In this document: one piece after another, positions 1 through 9,589 of the stretch | How the letters are laid out: the number at the start of each line of letters is the position of its first letter | Numbering within the stretch: the stretch's first letter is position 1 | DNA from: a virus | IMG/VR virus record: IMGVR_UViG_3300027893_000005 | Location: 1-50,326 of that record | Length of the DNA: 50,326 nucleotides | Reading direction: 5' to 3' (one strand) | Position numbers and translations under genes: made by a program | The notes under the pieces: generated by a model | What the model saw: only the letters and a program-made list of their open reading frames with translations | Told to the model about the DNA's origin: nothing | The model's database searches: none

Positions 1-22
1 TGGCATCTTCATGTTCCGGCTC

Positions 23-238
23 CTACTTGATGACACCGGCATCAATCGCCTGGACGATGGTCAGCATAATGGCCTTCAACTCGATTAGGCCGTTGACGTT
101 CGCCTCGACAAGGTTGACGCTGTTGCCATCGGTCTCGATCACGATACGCCGCGTGGGGGCTACCCTCTTGGCCTTCAACTCAGTAACACCTTCAGGTAGC
201 CCCTGCGACTGACTCTTCTCTTTGGCTCGTCTAGCCAT
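23..238 (-). CDS. small late-operon protein, 71 aa, unknown function
   Basis: The frame is open further upstream, but the only start with a good ribosome binding site (AAGGAGG, 7-8 bases before the ATG) is at 238. The 71-residue product has a basic, disordered-looking N-terminus (MARRAKEKSQ) and a compact C-terminal part ending in a hydrophobic helix (LKAIMLTIVQAIDAGVIK). It is not recognised. It follows the capsid genes in the leftward late operon and precedes the small frame that crosses the contig ends, so a minor virion or assembly role is possible. Confidence 0.75.
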   Translation of the reverse strand: MARRAKEKSQSQGLPEGVTELKAKRVAPTRRIVIETDGNSVNLVEANVNGLIELKAIMLTIVQAIDAGVIK

Positions 239-267
239 CTCCCCTACCTCCTTATACCCCCTGCGGC

Positions 268-1203
268 CTACGTGGTACTGTCGAAGTAGGCCCAGGTCGG
301 GGAAGCTGCCGTACCCTGGTTGATGTACAAGCGCCCGTTGGTGGTGTCGATGTACAGCGAGCCCTTGCCACGCCCGGTGTTGATGCCGGACAGGACAGTG
401 GCCGGTGCGCCAGCGCCACACAGGATACCAACGTCGTCAGACGTGCCGAGGTGCGACAGCACGATGTGGAAGGAGCCCGCTGCCGAGTCCAGGGTCACGT
501 CGTTCAGCTTGATGCCGTACAGAAGGCGACCAGCGAGCCACAGGCCGTACACGGCGTGGTCGGCGCTGGAGTTGTTCTTGAAGTAGAACCCCGTGACGTT
601 ACCGGAACCGCCGGAGGCCAGGGTCAATTGACCGCCGTACATGATCCAGTTACGCGCGGGCGGGCTGGACGACTGCTCAAGGAAGTCGTACCAGGAACCG
701 CGCAGGTTTTTCAGAGAACCGCCAGACCCGACGTAGACCTGAATCTCGGAGCCTTTCACCCAGTTGGTGAGGGCCTTGTCGCTGTTGCGCATGTACAGGT
801 TGAGACCATGCCAGTCACCCAGCGTCTGGTCAACCGTCGCATTGATGCGGCCAGCGAAACAGGCCAGGTCGTCGTCGGCATTGGTCTTGATACCGGCATC
901 CTCAATGACGGCCAGGTAGCCAGCCACGGCACCGCCAGTGGCAGTAACCGAGATGCCGGTAGAGCCAGACGAAACGACCCCGAAGAGGGCACTGTACTGG
1001 GAGTTGCCGTAGTACATCCGGCTACCGTAGGACACCGTGAAGGCGTCCGGATGGTTGTCGGGATTCAGCTTGATGCCTACCCTCTGGGAGGTGCCGATCA
1101 TCTGGGGGCAGAACTCGCCCTGCCCAGGGTCGATCTTGGGCCACGTCCCGTCACTCTGCTGAGTGAACTCAGGAAGTGTCACCAGTCCCGTGATGCTATC
1201 CAT
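268..1203 (-). CDS. putative capsid decoration or head-fibre protein
   Basis: The product has 311 residues and starts at an ATG behind GAGGTGA. It is rich in Gly, Ser and Thr, with alternating short beta-strand-like segments and few charged clusters. The C-terminus (GSLYIDTTNGRLYINQG) resembles the closing repeat seen in many phage fibre and decoration proteins, where a short beta hairpin precedes a Trp-containing end (SPTWAYFDST). It lies two genes downstream of the major capsid gene in the late operon, the usual place for decoration or head-fibre genes. A tail-fibre role is possible but less likely, because the tail genes sit in another block. Confidence 0.55.
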   Translation of the reverse strand: MDSITGLVTLPEFTQQSDGTWPKIDPGQGEFCPQMIGTSQRVGIKLNPDNHPDAFTVSYGSRMYYGNSQYSALFGVVSSGSTGISVTATGGAVAGYLAVIEDAGIKTNADDDLACFAGRINATVDQTLGDWHGLNLYMRNSDKALTNWVKGSEIQVYVGSGGSLKNLRGSWYDFLEQSSSPPARNWIMYGGQLTLASGGSGNVTGFYFKNNSSADHAVYGLWLAGRLLYGIKLNDVTLDSAAGSFHIVLSHLGTSDDVGILCGAGAPATVLSGINTGRGKGSLYIDTTNGRLYINQGTAASPTWAYFDSTT

Positions 1204-1256
1204 GTCTTCACCTCGTTCGGCCCCGTGTTGCTCCCACGGGGAACTTACGAACTTGC

Positions 1257-1592
1257 CTACTCCTCCGGCGTTTCGCCAGAGGGCTTGTTGCTAGACTCAG
1301 CGGCCTCTACCTGGGCCATGCGCTTGCGCAGGCGGTTGTAGCCATCTACGCCTAGCTCGGCCTTCAGGTCAGCGGCCGGGTCGTCCGCACGCCAGACATC
1401 GGAGCGAGCGTCCAGGGCTTCGACAATCTCCGGGTCGTCGGTCTGGTAGACCCCATCCCGGAATCTGGCCTGCTTCACCTGCGGGTGCACAGAAGCGGCC
1501 GGGTCTTGCACCTGAGATGCTGCGCCCTTGACCTCAACGGTCAGGTTGTGCCTGTTGCTACGGTAGACCACCGGTTCTCGCAACTTCACCAT
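1257..1592 (-). CDS. capsid-adjacent small protein, unknown function
   Basis: This is a 111-residue charged protein with an ATG start behind a GGAGG-type site. It contains RFRDGVYQTDDPEIVEALDA, a pattern that recurs in small phage proteins encoded next to major capsid genes (aromatic-x-x-G-x-Y-x-T-x-D followed by an acidic helix). The C-terminus is acidic and probably disordered. Position directly after the capsid gene suggests a head completion or capsid-stabilising role, but no fold can be assigned. Confidence 0.7.
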   Translation of the reverse strand: MVKLREPVVYRSNRHNLTVEVKGAASQVQDPAASVHPQVKQARFRDGVYQTDDPEIVEALDARSDVWRADDPAADLKAELGVDGYNRLRKRMAQVEAAESSNKPSGETPEE

Positions 1593-1671
1593 TTCGTCAA
1601 CCTCCTTGGCTCTCCCAGGAGGCCCTACCGGAGCCCGACAGGGCCTCCCAGACTAGACCACAGCCCCCTCA

Positions 1672-2907
1672 CTAGGAGGACTGGCTGTAGTTCATGACCT
1701 TCGCCATCGTGACGGGGTTCTTGATCTTGGCGGTGTAGTCACCGTAGACGTACCGCTGGAAGAAGTCACCCGTCCGAGCCGGGTTCTCACCGGTGTGCAG
1801 CCGACCGAGGCCAGCCATGTGACCCATGCTCACTTGGTCAGGCTGAAGGAACAGCATGACTCCGGGCGGCATGTTGTTGTCGGACAGGAACTGAACCTGA
1901 CCGATAACAGTGTCCATGCGCTGGACGATCAGACCAACCTCGTTCTCCTCGCGGGCCAGCCGAACGCTGGGCTCGAAGAAGGAGTTGATCTTGCGGTGTC
2001 CCCAGTAGTCGCACAGAATGGTGGTCGGCGCGTTCTCCTCCCCCACGATCTCAGCGACCTGCTGAAGCACGTCGTTGATGTCCTTGAGGGTGAGAGGGTT
2101 GCCAGCCTTGTCGGTCTCTACGACGTTGGCGTCGTAGCTGGAGTCCACGTACTCCAGAAGACCGCCGAACATGGAGGGGTCAGCGGTGCCCGTACCGACG
2201 TTCCGGCGACCGAGCAGCAGGCCCATCTCCAGGGACACCACGGCCCGCTTGAGAGCCTTGGCAACCTGCTCGTCGAAGTCCTGCCCGACACCACCCTGGC
2301 CGTAGCGGTTGATCCCCTCGTTGCGGAAGGTGCTCGACACGCTGTAGGCGATGATGGTCGGGTAGTTGTACTTGACGGCCTTCAGGCTGGTCAGGATGTC
2401 CGTCCAGGTCTGGTTCTCCGCGTGGGCGAAGCCAGCCACCCGGAACTTGGTGCCACTGACATAGTTAGTGCCAGGGTCGCTTGTCGGCCCGAAACCGCGC
2501 ACGACAGTCAGAGCGTCGGCAGAAGCCTGCGCCGTCACGAGCAGAAGCTCGCGGGCGTAGGTCGCGCCGTTGTCCTCGTCGTCCACGATCTCAATGACCG
2601 TGCCCTTCGGGTAGAGGTGAGCCTTGCCAGCGATGGGGAACGTCTGAACCGTGGTGTTGAAAGCACCAGAGATCACGTCCGCCCGGCGGTACAGGTCGTC
2701 CTCAACCCACTCGATCTTGCCAGCGTTGAACTCGAATCCGTCGAGCCCGCCCACCAGCTTGATGAGCTTCAGGGACTTGTAGTCGCTCACGTCAACGACC
2801 AGATCGTCAACGAAGCGAATGTTGAGAGAGGCAGCCTCATGCGGGTCGGTCGGGTATCCGGAAGGAATACCACCGAGACGCCGGGTGCCCGTTCCGTAAC
2901 CGGCCAT
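1672..2907 (-). CDS. major capsid protein, SU10-type (DUF5309-like)
   Basis: The 411-residue product builds the icosahedral head. Features matching the SU10 major head protein family (an HK97-fold group) are an N-terminal segment of small residues, a central alpha/beta region with SVSSTFRNEGINRYG, a helical stretch around KRAVVSLEMGLLLGRRNVGTG, and the C-terminal signature GDYTAKIKNPVTMAKV. The ATG follows GAGGAG with good spacing. The gene lies immediately after a coiled-coil scaffold gene, the standard order for head genes. The family call rests on remembered motif similarity. No separate protease gene is visible nearby. Confidence 0.85.
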   Translation of the reverse strand: MAGYGTGTRRLGGIPSGYPTDPHEAASLNIRFVDDLVVDVSDYKSLKLIKLVGGLDGFEFNAGKIEWVEDDLYRRADVISGAFNTTVQTFPIAGKAHLYPKGTVIEIVDDEDNGATYARELLLVTAQASADALTVVRGFGPTSDPGTNYVSGTKFRVAGFAHAENQTWTDILTSLKAVKYNYPTIIAYSVSSTFRNEGINRYGQGGVGQDFDEQVAKALKRAVVSLEMGLLLGRRNVGTGTADPSMFGGLLEYVDSSYDANVVETDKAGNPLTLKDINDVLQQVAEIVGEENAPTTILCDYWGHRKINSFFEPSVRLAREENEVGLIVQRMDTVIGQVQFLSDNNMPPGVMLFLQPDQVSMGHMAGLGRLHTGENPARTGDFFQRYVYGDYTAKIKNPVTMAKVMNYSQSS

Positions 2908-2909
2908 GT

Positions 2910-3728
2910 TTACTTTTCTCCTCTGTCGTCAGCCTCCCTCTGAAGCCGGAGCGCCTCGGCAAGGTTCTGCTCGCTCAGGCCCTTCTTCTCCTGGGATTCC
3001 CAAGGACGCCCAGAAGTCTTTGGCCCTCCAGAGCTTCCACCAGCCCCAGTAGCTCCGCCGCCTTTGCGACTAGGCTTCTGGGAGGCCGCTGGGGGCTTCT
3101 TGTCCTTATCGGACGTTCCACCCTTGATAGCCTCTGCGAGAGCCTTCTCCGCATGTTCTGCCCGCAAGGAAGCCGCACGCGCTTCCATCGCCTCCGGGGA
3201 GTCGAGGTCGAGGAAGGTTTCCTTGGTGATCCCTTCCACCCCCTTCTCGCGCAGGTCAAGGGCAAGTTCCCTGGCCTTTGCGTGCCGGAGGCCCTCGTTG
3301 GCGAAGCTAAGCCTCTGCCGTGCGTCCTCCTCCACGTCCTCCAACTCGGCCAACCGCTTGAGAGCGGCCTTCTCTGCTTCAGGCGCAGCAGCGATCCGGG
3401 CTTCCCGGATGTCCCGCTTCGTCTGCTTCAGTTCCTGCCGAGTCCGCTCAAGCTCCTTCCGCAGGGTCTCCAGCTTCGGGTCGTATGTGGTCTGGGCATT
3501 CTTCCCTGCATTGGCAGCAGCGGCGTCGGCAGCGGCCTTCTCACGGTCAGCGATGACCTGGAGGATGTCAAGACCTTCGGTCTCCTTGACGACCTTGCCT
3601 ACTCTCTCCAGGCGCTGCTCTAGCGTCTCGCCACCCTGGTCATCCGACTCAGGATTCGAGTCCGAGCCCCCGCCTGAAACACCGCCATTCCCCTCGTTGG
3701 GGTTGGCGTCGGTCTGTTCGTCAGACAT
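2910..3728 (-). CDS. putative scaffolding protein
   Basis: This is a 272-residue, highly charged protein. The N-terminal ~35 residues are acidic and Gly/Asn rich. Residues ~35-190 form long amphipathic helices and coiled coil (for example KLETLRKELERTRQELKQTK). The C-terminal ~70 residues are Gly/Ser/Lys rich and probably disordered, with a final helix. This architecture and the position directly upstream of the capsid gene are typical of phage scaffolding proteins, which guide procapsid assembly and then leave. The start at 3728 has TAGGAGG nine bases upstream. No protease motif is seen. Confidence 0.75.
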   Translation of the reverse strand: MSDEQTDANPNEGNGGVSGGGSDSNPESDDQGGETLEQRLERVGKVVKETEGLDILQVIADREKAAADAAAANAGKNAQTTYDPKLETLRKELERTRQELKQTKRDIREARIAAAPEAEKAALKRLAELEDVEEDARQRLSFANEGLRHAKARELALDLREKGVEGITKETFLDLDSPEAMEARAASLRAEHAEKALAEAIKGGTSDKDKKPPAASQKPSRKGGGATGAGGSSGGPKTSGRPWESQEKKGLSEQNLAEALRLQREADDRGEK

Positions 3729-3741
3729 GGATACAAACCTC

Positions 3742-4203
3742 CTATTCGGTTGTTAGCGCTGCGTCCGAGTAGCGGCGCTCTGAAAGCTGCGCGAATCGAA
3801 GCCCGCGCAGCGCCAATTCTTCTTCTGATGGCCGAGAAGCTCTCGGCTTTATCAGCCCAGCAAATTCGATGACCGACCTGGCCTTGTCCTGCTTCACCTT
3901 GAGATGAGGAAGAATGTGACGCAGGAATCGAATTCCCTCCGTCTTGGCCAGTTGCCACAAGTAGAATGGTTCAGGCCCAGACCTTGAGTATATTCTACCA
4001 CCCCACCGATTCTGCAACCAGTGCAGCGGGGCCGGGTCTTTCTGCCCAATCCCGACAGTGATTGAGTACCTGACTGAATAGCCTGGCCTCTTCCCTGGCT
4101 GGCAGACAACGCTGACCCAGCCCTCACCGTCGAAGAATCCGGCAGCATAGGCCCTGTCGGTCTTATTAAGGTACTTGCTCTGTCGCTTGAAGCGCCTGAT
4201 CAC
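3742..4203 (-). CDS. LAGLIDADG homing endonuclease, free-standing
   Basis: The predicted 153-residue protein carries one LAGLIDADG-type motif at residues ~19-28 (YAAGFFDGEG), the dimer-interface and catalytic-acid helix of this family. It also has basic residues and the strand pattern YSVRYSITVGIGQKD seen in single-motif enzymes, which work as homodimers. The GTG start at 4203 follows AGAAGAGG. The frame is open up to an ATG at 4287, but that would lie deep inside the upstream gene. It overlaps the end of the 1807-residue gene by 38 bases and sits before the scaffold gene, so it looks like a selfish insertion in the late operon. No intron is visible. Confidence 0.8.
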   Translation of the reverse strand: MIRRFKRQSKYLNKTDRAYAAGFFDGEGWVSVVCQPGKRPGYSVRYSITVGIGQKDPAPLHWLQNRWGGRIYSRSGPEPFYLWQLAKTEGIRFLRHILPHLKVKQDKARSVIEFAGLIKPRASRPSEEELALRGLRFAQLSERRYSDAALTTE

Positions 4204-7200
4204 TGTACCTCTTCTCGATGGAGTATTCGAGTCGCTCGGCTGGAGGGAACCCCACACCGGGGATCGCCAAGTCCCAGCGCCTCTCATCTCCGACTTTCAA
4301 CTGCTCCAAGGTTACCACAGGGAGTCCGAGAGTGTCAAGTATCTGGTTGAACTCGTCCAGCACAGAGTAGATGTAGTCCAGCCGGGCGACCCCATCCAAA
4401 GTGTAGTAGGTCTCACGAATCTCCATGAGTCGGCCGTAGGCAGCGGCAGCCTCGGAGGTAGTGAACCCTACCGGCTCATTACCGAAGAAACGTTCCAGAA
4501 GCGGGTGAGTCTCCCACCAATCCTCCTGTAGCGCCCGCCTCATCTTCGTGGGAACGCTGGTAAGCTCACCAATGGCCAGGTAGTATTCCATCTCCTGGCC
4601 AGCCTGCTTGTACAGTTCCTGCACCGCAGAGGGCGGCTGCTTCCCACGGTTGAGGAAGAGATTGAAGTCATACCGGGACACCAGGCGCTTGCCCTCTTCC
4701 AGAAGCAGGGCCTGATCCTTGTCCCGGCGCTCGATGATTCCGGGAATATCTCGCGTGCGATTTTTTCTGGTCGCTTCATTAAGCTCGTAGCTGGCCTGGA
4801 TCGCCCTGGCGTAGTGCTTGACCGCCAACTCGAACTGGGCAGTGGCACTCATGCGACCGGGCGGTAGGTCGAGGAGGAAGTTCTGCCGGGCCTCGTCGTA
4901 CTGCTCCCTGGCAGCGGTGACCTGCTCATCGGTGGCAGCCTCCAGCGTGACGCCCTTGGGCAGGAAGTCCTCGATGCGGATGTTGTAGTAGTCGTTCCGC
5001 AGCGTCATGAGTGCGCGAGTGAACGGGGGGTGAGAGGCAGAGGGAGTCAGATCAACGTCAGCGTACCGGGCGTAGACCTGGGACACCTCATCCTGGTACT
5101 TCTTGATGACTTGGGCCTGCTCCTGCTCGAACAGGTCGCGGTAGGTGCGACCCACCTTGGTGTTGTAGAACTCTTCCTTCTCCCGGATCGCGGCCAGGGC
5201 CTCGTTCACCGGGGCCAGTTCCCGGTCGCGGGCCTCCAAAGCATCGATCAGGTCGTGCCAGAACAGGGTCTTGTGAAGCTCGGCAGTGCGCTCCTCCGGC
5301 CCAGCAAGACCAGCCAGGGCCACCCGGCGCACCTGGTACTCAGGGAACCGCTCGTAGAACTCCTCAAGCTGGCCACGAGCAGCATAGTCGCGGTACACAG
5401 GATCGAGCGCCCGCATCATCTGCTCACCTTCCGGGTAAAGCTGGATGGGAGAGAACACCCAGGAGGACATGAACCGGATGCCAGCCTCCTTCGAGGCAAG
5501 CTCGCGGGCCTCCTCCCACAGAGGGCCGGACTTGGTATCCATCGCGGCCAGGTAATCGCGGAGCAGTTCCTTGGTCTGCTCAGGGCCAATCTCCGCAGCC
5601 TTCCGGGTGTAGAGCCCGGCCAACATGCGGTCGATACGATAGGTGTCCCACTGGTCGTCTGGAATACCGATCAGGCGCTGGAGCTTGTTCAGCGGCAGCC
5701 CAGAGCCCCCGATAAGCTGCCCCATGTCATCATCGGTGAGCCAGTCCGGTAGCTCAACGTCGGCACCGTTCAGGAAGGCCATCACGCCCATCTGAGCAGT
5801 CGTTCCAGGAAGACCAAGGGGCAGAGCACGCGGCCAGTTGCGGTTCAGCCACTCGTCCCGCTCCAGGAGGCCAACCATGCTTCCTGCAATCGGGACGAAA
5901 GGATGAACAGCCGGGCCATTGTTGGACATCCAGTCCAGGATGCGCCCGGCGACGGTGGTCTGGCGGCTCTCGAAGCTCCAGTCCTGCGCCCACTGCATGG
6001 TAGGGAACAGCATAGGGATCGGATTGAAGAAGACCTTGGTAGCCGGGCCGTAAGTGGATGCCATCATGTCGCCCAGGAAAGGCACGGGCAACTCGAAGTC
6101 GCCCTCGAAACGTTGGGGGATGTCGGTGGTCATCTCTTGCATCATGTCCCAGCCAAGGGCAACAGAGGCCACGGCACCAGGATTGGAGGACGTGCGCTGA
6201 GCCCACCGCCACATCGACCGGGTGGGCCAGAAGTGATAGGGGAACACCCACTGGAGCCACTTGTCGATCCCGTACTGGCGGGAGTAGTCAAGCATCGTCC
6301 AGTCGGCAGCGGCGCGTCCGGCATTGATGGAAGTAAGCTGCAAGTCCTTGTAGTCACCACGGAGACCGCCGATCCAGTCAATGGCCTGTTGGCGCAAGTG
6401 GACGGGGACACCCTCTGGCGGCTGGGTGAGCATGTTTAGCATCTTGGGCTCGGCCCAGTCCAAGAACTCCATCGCCCAGCGGTTCTCGCCGGTGATGGCC
6501 TCAGCGGTCACAGGCATCTCGTACATGCCCATGTTGTACTCGCGCGGGCGAGGGGCCAGGCCCATCAGGTCACGCTCAGTCCGCACCTCCTGGTTGATCC
6601 ATTCATGGATGCGGCGGCGTGTCGGCCCCATTAGCTCCGCCCGCTCGTAATAGCGAATGTCCTCCCCGGCCTCCAGCGCCATGCGGAGAGCGCGGTCGCG
6701 GGCTCGCAGGGAGTCCATACGCACATCGCGGATCACGCGGAAGCTGGGCAGAAGGTTGGGGTTGAACTGGGTAATGAGGGACTCCAGGCTCTCCATGTTC
6801 AGTTCAAGCTCCCGCAGGCGGGTCTTCTCATATTCGCGCCACAGGCGGTCGATGCCCTTTTCGCCCCCCTGGTGAGCAGCGAAGATGCGGGAGCGATCAT
6901 GGCGCAAGCGCTCGTACATGGCCCTGGTGCGGCCCAGGTACTCGTCGGCCTGTTCGCGCGGAACGCCGTGGGCCAGCAACCAACGGTCAGTCATCTCGAC
7001 GCGGGTGCGGCCGAGGGCATCGTCGGCCACTTCAATGCTATAAACGTTCTCGCCGGTAGAGCCCTGTGCCTTGCGAGCAGCGCGGATACGCTGGTCAAGG
7101 TCAGCGAACTCGTCCTCCAGGCGGGCGACCTCTTCGGGGTCGGTGACCCGGCCCTCCTGGATAATGTTCTTGATCTCCCGGCGGCGGGCAGTAAGCTCGG

Positions 7201-9589
7201 CCAGGTCTTCGGCGGGCTGAGCGTCGGCAAGCTGGCCAACCGGCTCCAGGTGCTGCATCTTGCGCACCTCGTCGATGTCGCGGCGCAGAGCCACGCGCAC
7301 CTCGTCCAGACGGCGCAGTAGGTCGTCCGCGTCGGTGGCAGCCTTGAACGTATCCTGGAGGTGGGTAACCAGGCCCATCTGGTCGAAGCGCTCCTTCATC
7401 AGGCGGCGCACAGCGGGCTCAAACTTTTGGCCGCTGGCCTTCTCGATCTCACGCAGCCACCGCTCCCTGAGCACACCAACGTGCAGGGGCGGGGCACCGT
7501 CGCGGATCATCTTCTCAGCATCGTCAAGCATCTCCAGGAAGCCAGCTTCCGGGGAGGAGTCCCAGAGAGCGTAGAGGTGCTCAGACATCTCTTCCGGCAT
7601 CCCCTTGAGAAGCTCATCAGGGATAGGCTTGGCAATCTTGTGCCAGTTGTGCCGATAGGAGCGGAGTACCCCAACCTCGAACGCCTTCAGCCTAGCCCAG
7701 CCATCGAGCCATGTGGCAGCCGAGACGAACGGCACCCAGAAGCGGAACTTGGACGGGCGCACGATCTGGCCGGTAGCGCCAGGCTTGGACACACGCTGCG
7801 TAACGCCCACAAGCTGGCCAAGGGCAGAGTCGCCAGCGTTGGCCACAATGACTGACTCGTCCAGGCCAACGTTCTTGAGGTTCCGCACCATCGTGGACTT
7901 GCGGAGACCGCCACGGAAGACGCCGAAGCCATAGTCGAAGAACATGGTGGCGAAGTTGTTGAGCCCATTCAGGAGCACGAAGGAGGGGGTGTTCAGGGTA
8001 GTGGCAGACAGCAGGCGCTTGTTGAGCCCGAACAGCTTATTCATGGCATTGTCCGGGTGGATGTCGTAGGCGGCAGCGATGGCCTTGTAGACCCGCTGGT
8101 TGACCTCCTCCAGGAACTGCATCCGCCAGGCGTCGTGCCCCCGCGAAAACTGGCGAGCGACCTTGGCCGCAGCCTTCGGGCTCTTGGCCATAGCCTCGCC
8201 CATGAGTGTATCGTACTCAGTGGGATCAAGGATTGTGCGCTTCAGGCTCTGGAAGGCGGACGGGCGTACCTGGTAGGCGTCGAAGATTTGCGACAGTCTC
8301 ACGGCCGTCTCATTCTGGGCAAACAGCCTGGGCATGTGGGCCGGAAGCTGGTCAACGTTGCCGGTGCGCATCGCGTCGAAGAACAAGGACACGTCCTCCG
8401 GGCGCACGCGGACATCACCGGTCATCTGCGCGAACATCGTGAACCCCTTGCGCCACAGCACGTCAGCATTGTGTTCCGGGGTAGCCTGCCACAGGCGAGC
8501 CCACCACGACGGCGGGCCAGTCTTCTCCCTGAAGCGCAGGCCACGTTCGATGATCCGCATGGAGCGGGCCTCGGCTTCCTCAATGGCCCGCAGCTTGTGA
8601 GGGGGGCCAAGGATAGAGCGAGCGAGGCTGGCTACCCGGCGCACACCGGGAATCTTGGAGATGACGGCCTCACTCCGAGCGGCCTTGTACAGGTTGATCG
8701 GGGCCTCGCCGCCACCGATCACGCCGAACTCGGCAATGAGACCAACCTTTCTCATTCCCTTGACACCCTGGAGCGGCTTGGCGATGAAGCCAGCGCCACC
8801 AACGAGCCACAGAGGGTCGTAGATGACCTTCAAGGCGGCGTCGGCCCAGAGGTTGCCATACTTCTGCATGATGCCAGGGTTCTCAGGGTCGTCGTTGTTC
8901 CAGTCCTCCCCCCGCTGCATGGCCCTCTCGACTTCCTTGATGTAGGTGCCAGAGAAGTCGCCATGCTGGAGAGAGGTTCCAATGATGTCGTAGTACATGG
9001 AGGCAAGCTCCCAGCGGGAGTAGCCGTCTGGCACGTCGTTGTACCAGACGTAGGTCATAGGGTAGCCCAGAACCTGCTCCGTCCGGTCTGATGTCCACTC
9101 CAGAGCGTCCATCGTGGCACCGAACACGTTGCCAGCCCGGTCAGCGAAAGCGCCGCCCAGCCTCTCCCAGAAGCCCCGGCTGGGCTTGGGGGCGACTAGC
9201 TTCCACTCCTCCTCGGTGACCGGCATGATACGACCGCCAGTCTCGGACTCGATCTCGCGGATGACGCGATAGCGCTCCGTCTCGGGAAGGAAGCGAAGAA
9301 GCTCACGCGAGAGAACCTCCTGTTTGGAGGGAGAGAGACTGGACATGGCCAGGTCAATGTCCTGGAAGACGGACACGCCCTCTGGCCAGTTGCCGGGCAA
9401 GACGTTCTGCTCGACCATGCGCTGGGTGAAGCCTAGAGGAGCACCCTCCACAGCCTCTGGCGCACGCTCAAGGTCACGCTCGGCTATGACAGCCTGCGGA
9501 TCAAAAGGAGGAGCCGTGGGCTTCGGGACGCCCTCATCAAGCGCCTGAAACTCACGCTCCGCTTGCGAGAGAAAGCGGTCGTCGGGCAT
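4166..9589 (-). CDS. giant internal virion / ejection-like protein (1807 aa)
   Basis: This is the largest gene in the window. The product is mostly helical and rich in Glu, Arg and Trp. A central segment (~res 530-570) has TPSFVLLNGLNNFATMFFDY, and a later one has WVFPYHFWPTRSMWRWAQRT followed by short Pro-rich loops (PVPFLGDMM). Such features occur in very large internal or ejected proteins of short-tailed phages, including ones with large polyvalent-protein-type domains. No tape measure is found elsewhere, and the gene lies between portal and scaffold genes. A role inside the capsid, ejected with the DNA to extend the tail or breach the envelope, is the best inference. No lysozyme motif was identified. 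The ATG at 9589 overlaps the preceding TAA. Confidence 0.7.
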   Translation of the reverse strand: MPDDRFLSQAEREFQALDEGVPKPTAPPFDPQAVIAERDLERAPEAVEGAPLGFTQRMVEQNVLPGNWPEGVSVFQDIDLAMSSLSPSKQEVLSRELLRFLPETERYRVIREIESETGGRIMPVTEEEWKLVAPKPSRGFWERLGGAFADRAGNVFGATMDALEWTSDRTEQVLGYPMTYVWYNDVPDGYSRWELASMYYDIIGTSLQHGDFSGTYIKEVERAMQRGEDWNNDDPENPGIMQKYGNLWADAALKVIYDPLWLVGGAGFIAKPLQGVKGMRKVGLIAEFGVIGGGEAPINLYKAARSEAVISKIPGVRRVASLARSILGPPHKLRAIEEAEARSMRIIERGLRFREKTGPPSWWARLWQATPEHNADVLWRKGFTMFAQMTGDVRVRPEDVSLFFDAMRTGNVDQLPAHMPRLFAQNETAVRLSQIFDAYQVRPSAFQSLKRTILDPTEYDTLMGEAMAKSPKAAAKVARQFSRGHDAWRMQFLEEVNQRVYKAIAAAYDIHPDNAMNKLFGLNKRLLSATTLNTPSFVLLNGLNNFATMFFDYGFGVFRGGLRKSTMVRNLKNVGLDESVIVANAGDSALGQLVGVTQRVSKPGATGQIVRPSKFRFWVPFVSAATWLDGWARLKAFEVGVLRSYRHNWHKIAKPIPDELLKGMPEEMSEHLYALWDSSPEAGFLEMLDDAEKMIRDGAPPLHVGVLRERWLREIEKASGQKFEPAVRRLMKERFDQMGLVTHLQDTFKAATDADDLLRRLDEVRVALRRDIDEVRKMQHLEPVGQLADAQPAEDLAELTARRREIKNIIQEGRVTDPEEVARLEDEFADLDQRIRAARKAQGSTGENVYSIEVADDALGRTRVEMTDRWLLAHGVPREQADEYLGRTRAMYERLRHDRSRIFAAHQGGEKGIDRLWREYEKTRLRELELNMESLESLITQFNPNLLPSFRVIRDVRMDSLRARDRALRMALEAGEDIRYYERAELMGPTRRRIHEWINQEVRTERDLMGLAPRPREYNMGMYEMPVTAEAITGENRWAMEFLDWAEPKMLNMLTQPPEGVPVHLRQQAIDWIGGLRGDYKDLQLTSINAGRAAADWTMLDYSRQYGIDKWLQWVFPYHFWPTRSMWRWAQRTSSNPGAVASVALGWDMMQEMTTDIPQRFEGDFELPVPFLGDMMASTYGPATKVFFNPIPMLFPTMQWAQDWSFESRQTTVAGRILDWMSNNGPAVHPFVPIAGSMVGLLERDEWLNRNWPRALPLGLPGTTAQMGVMAFLNGADVELPDWLTDDDMGQLIGGSGLPLNKLQRLIGIPDDQWDTYRIDRMLAGLYTRKAAEIGPEQTKELLRDYLAAMDTKSGPLWEEARELASKEAGIRFMSSWVFSPIQLYPEGEQMMRALDPVYRDYAARGQLEEFYERFPEYQVRRVALAGLAGPEERTAELHKTLFWHDLIDALEARDRELAPVNEALAAIREKEEFYNTKVGRTYRDLFEQEQAQVIKKYQDEVSQVYARYADVDLTPSASHPPFTRALMTLRNDYYNIRIEDFLPKGVTLEAATDEQVTAAREQYDEARQNFLLDLPPGRMSATAQFELAVKHYARAIQASYELNEATRKNRTRDIPGIIERRDKDQALLLEEGKRLVSRYDFNLFLNRGKQPPSAVQELYKQAGQEMEYYLAIGELTSVPTKMRRALQEDWWETHPLLERFFGNEPVGFTTSEAAAAYGRLMEIRETYYTLDGVARLDYIYSVLDEFNQILDTLGLPVVTLEQLKVGDERRWDLAIPGVGFPPAERLEYSIEKRYSDQALQATEQVP

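Noticed and set aside
451-1341. 296-codon plus-strand frame
   Set aside because: It is antisense to the decoration-like gene at 268-1203 and part of 1257-1592, lacks a ribosome binding site, and arises from high G+C content. The minus-strand proteins are coherent.
1795-2943. 382-codon plus-strand frame
   Set aside because: It is the shadow of the major capsid gene; composition is Val/Asp/Leu-rich without any motif and there is no start signal.
8057-9091. 344-codon plus-strand frame
   Set aside because: It lies wholly antisense to the 1807-residue gene with no ribosome binding site. Similar frames at 14992-16029 and 46552-47808 are rejected for the same reason.
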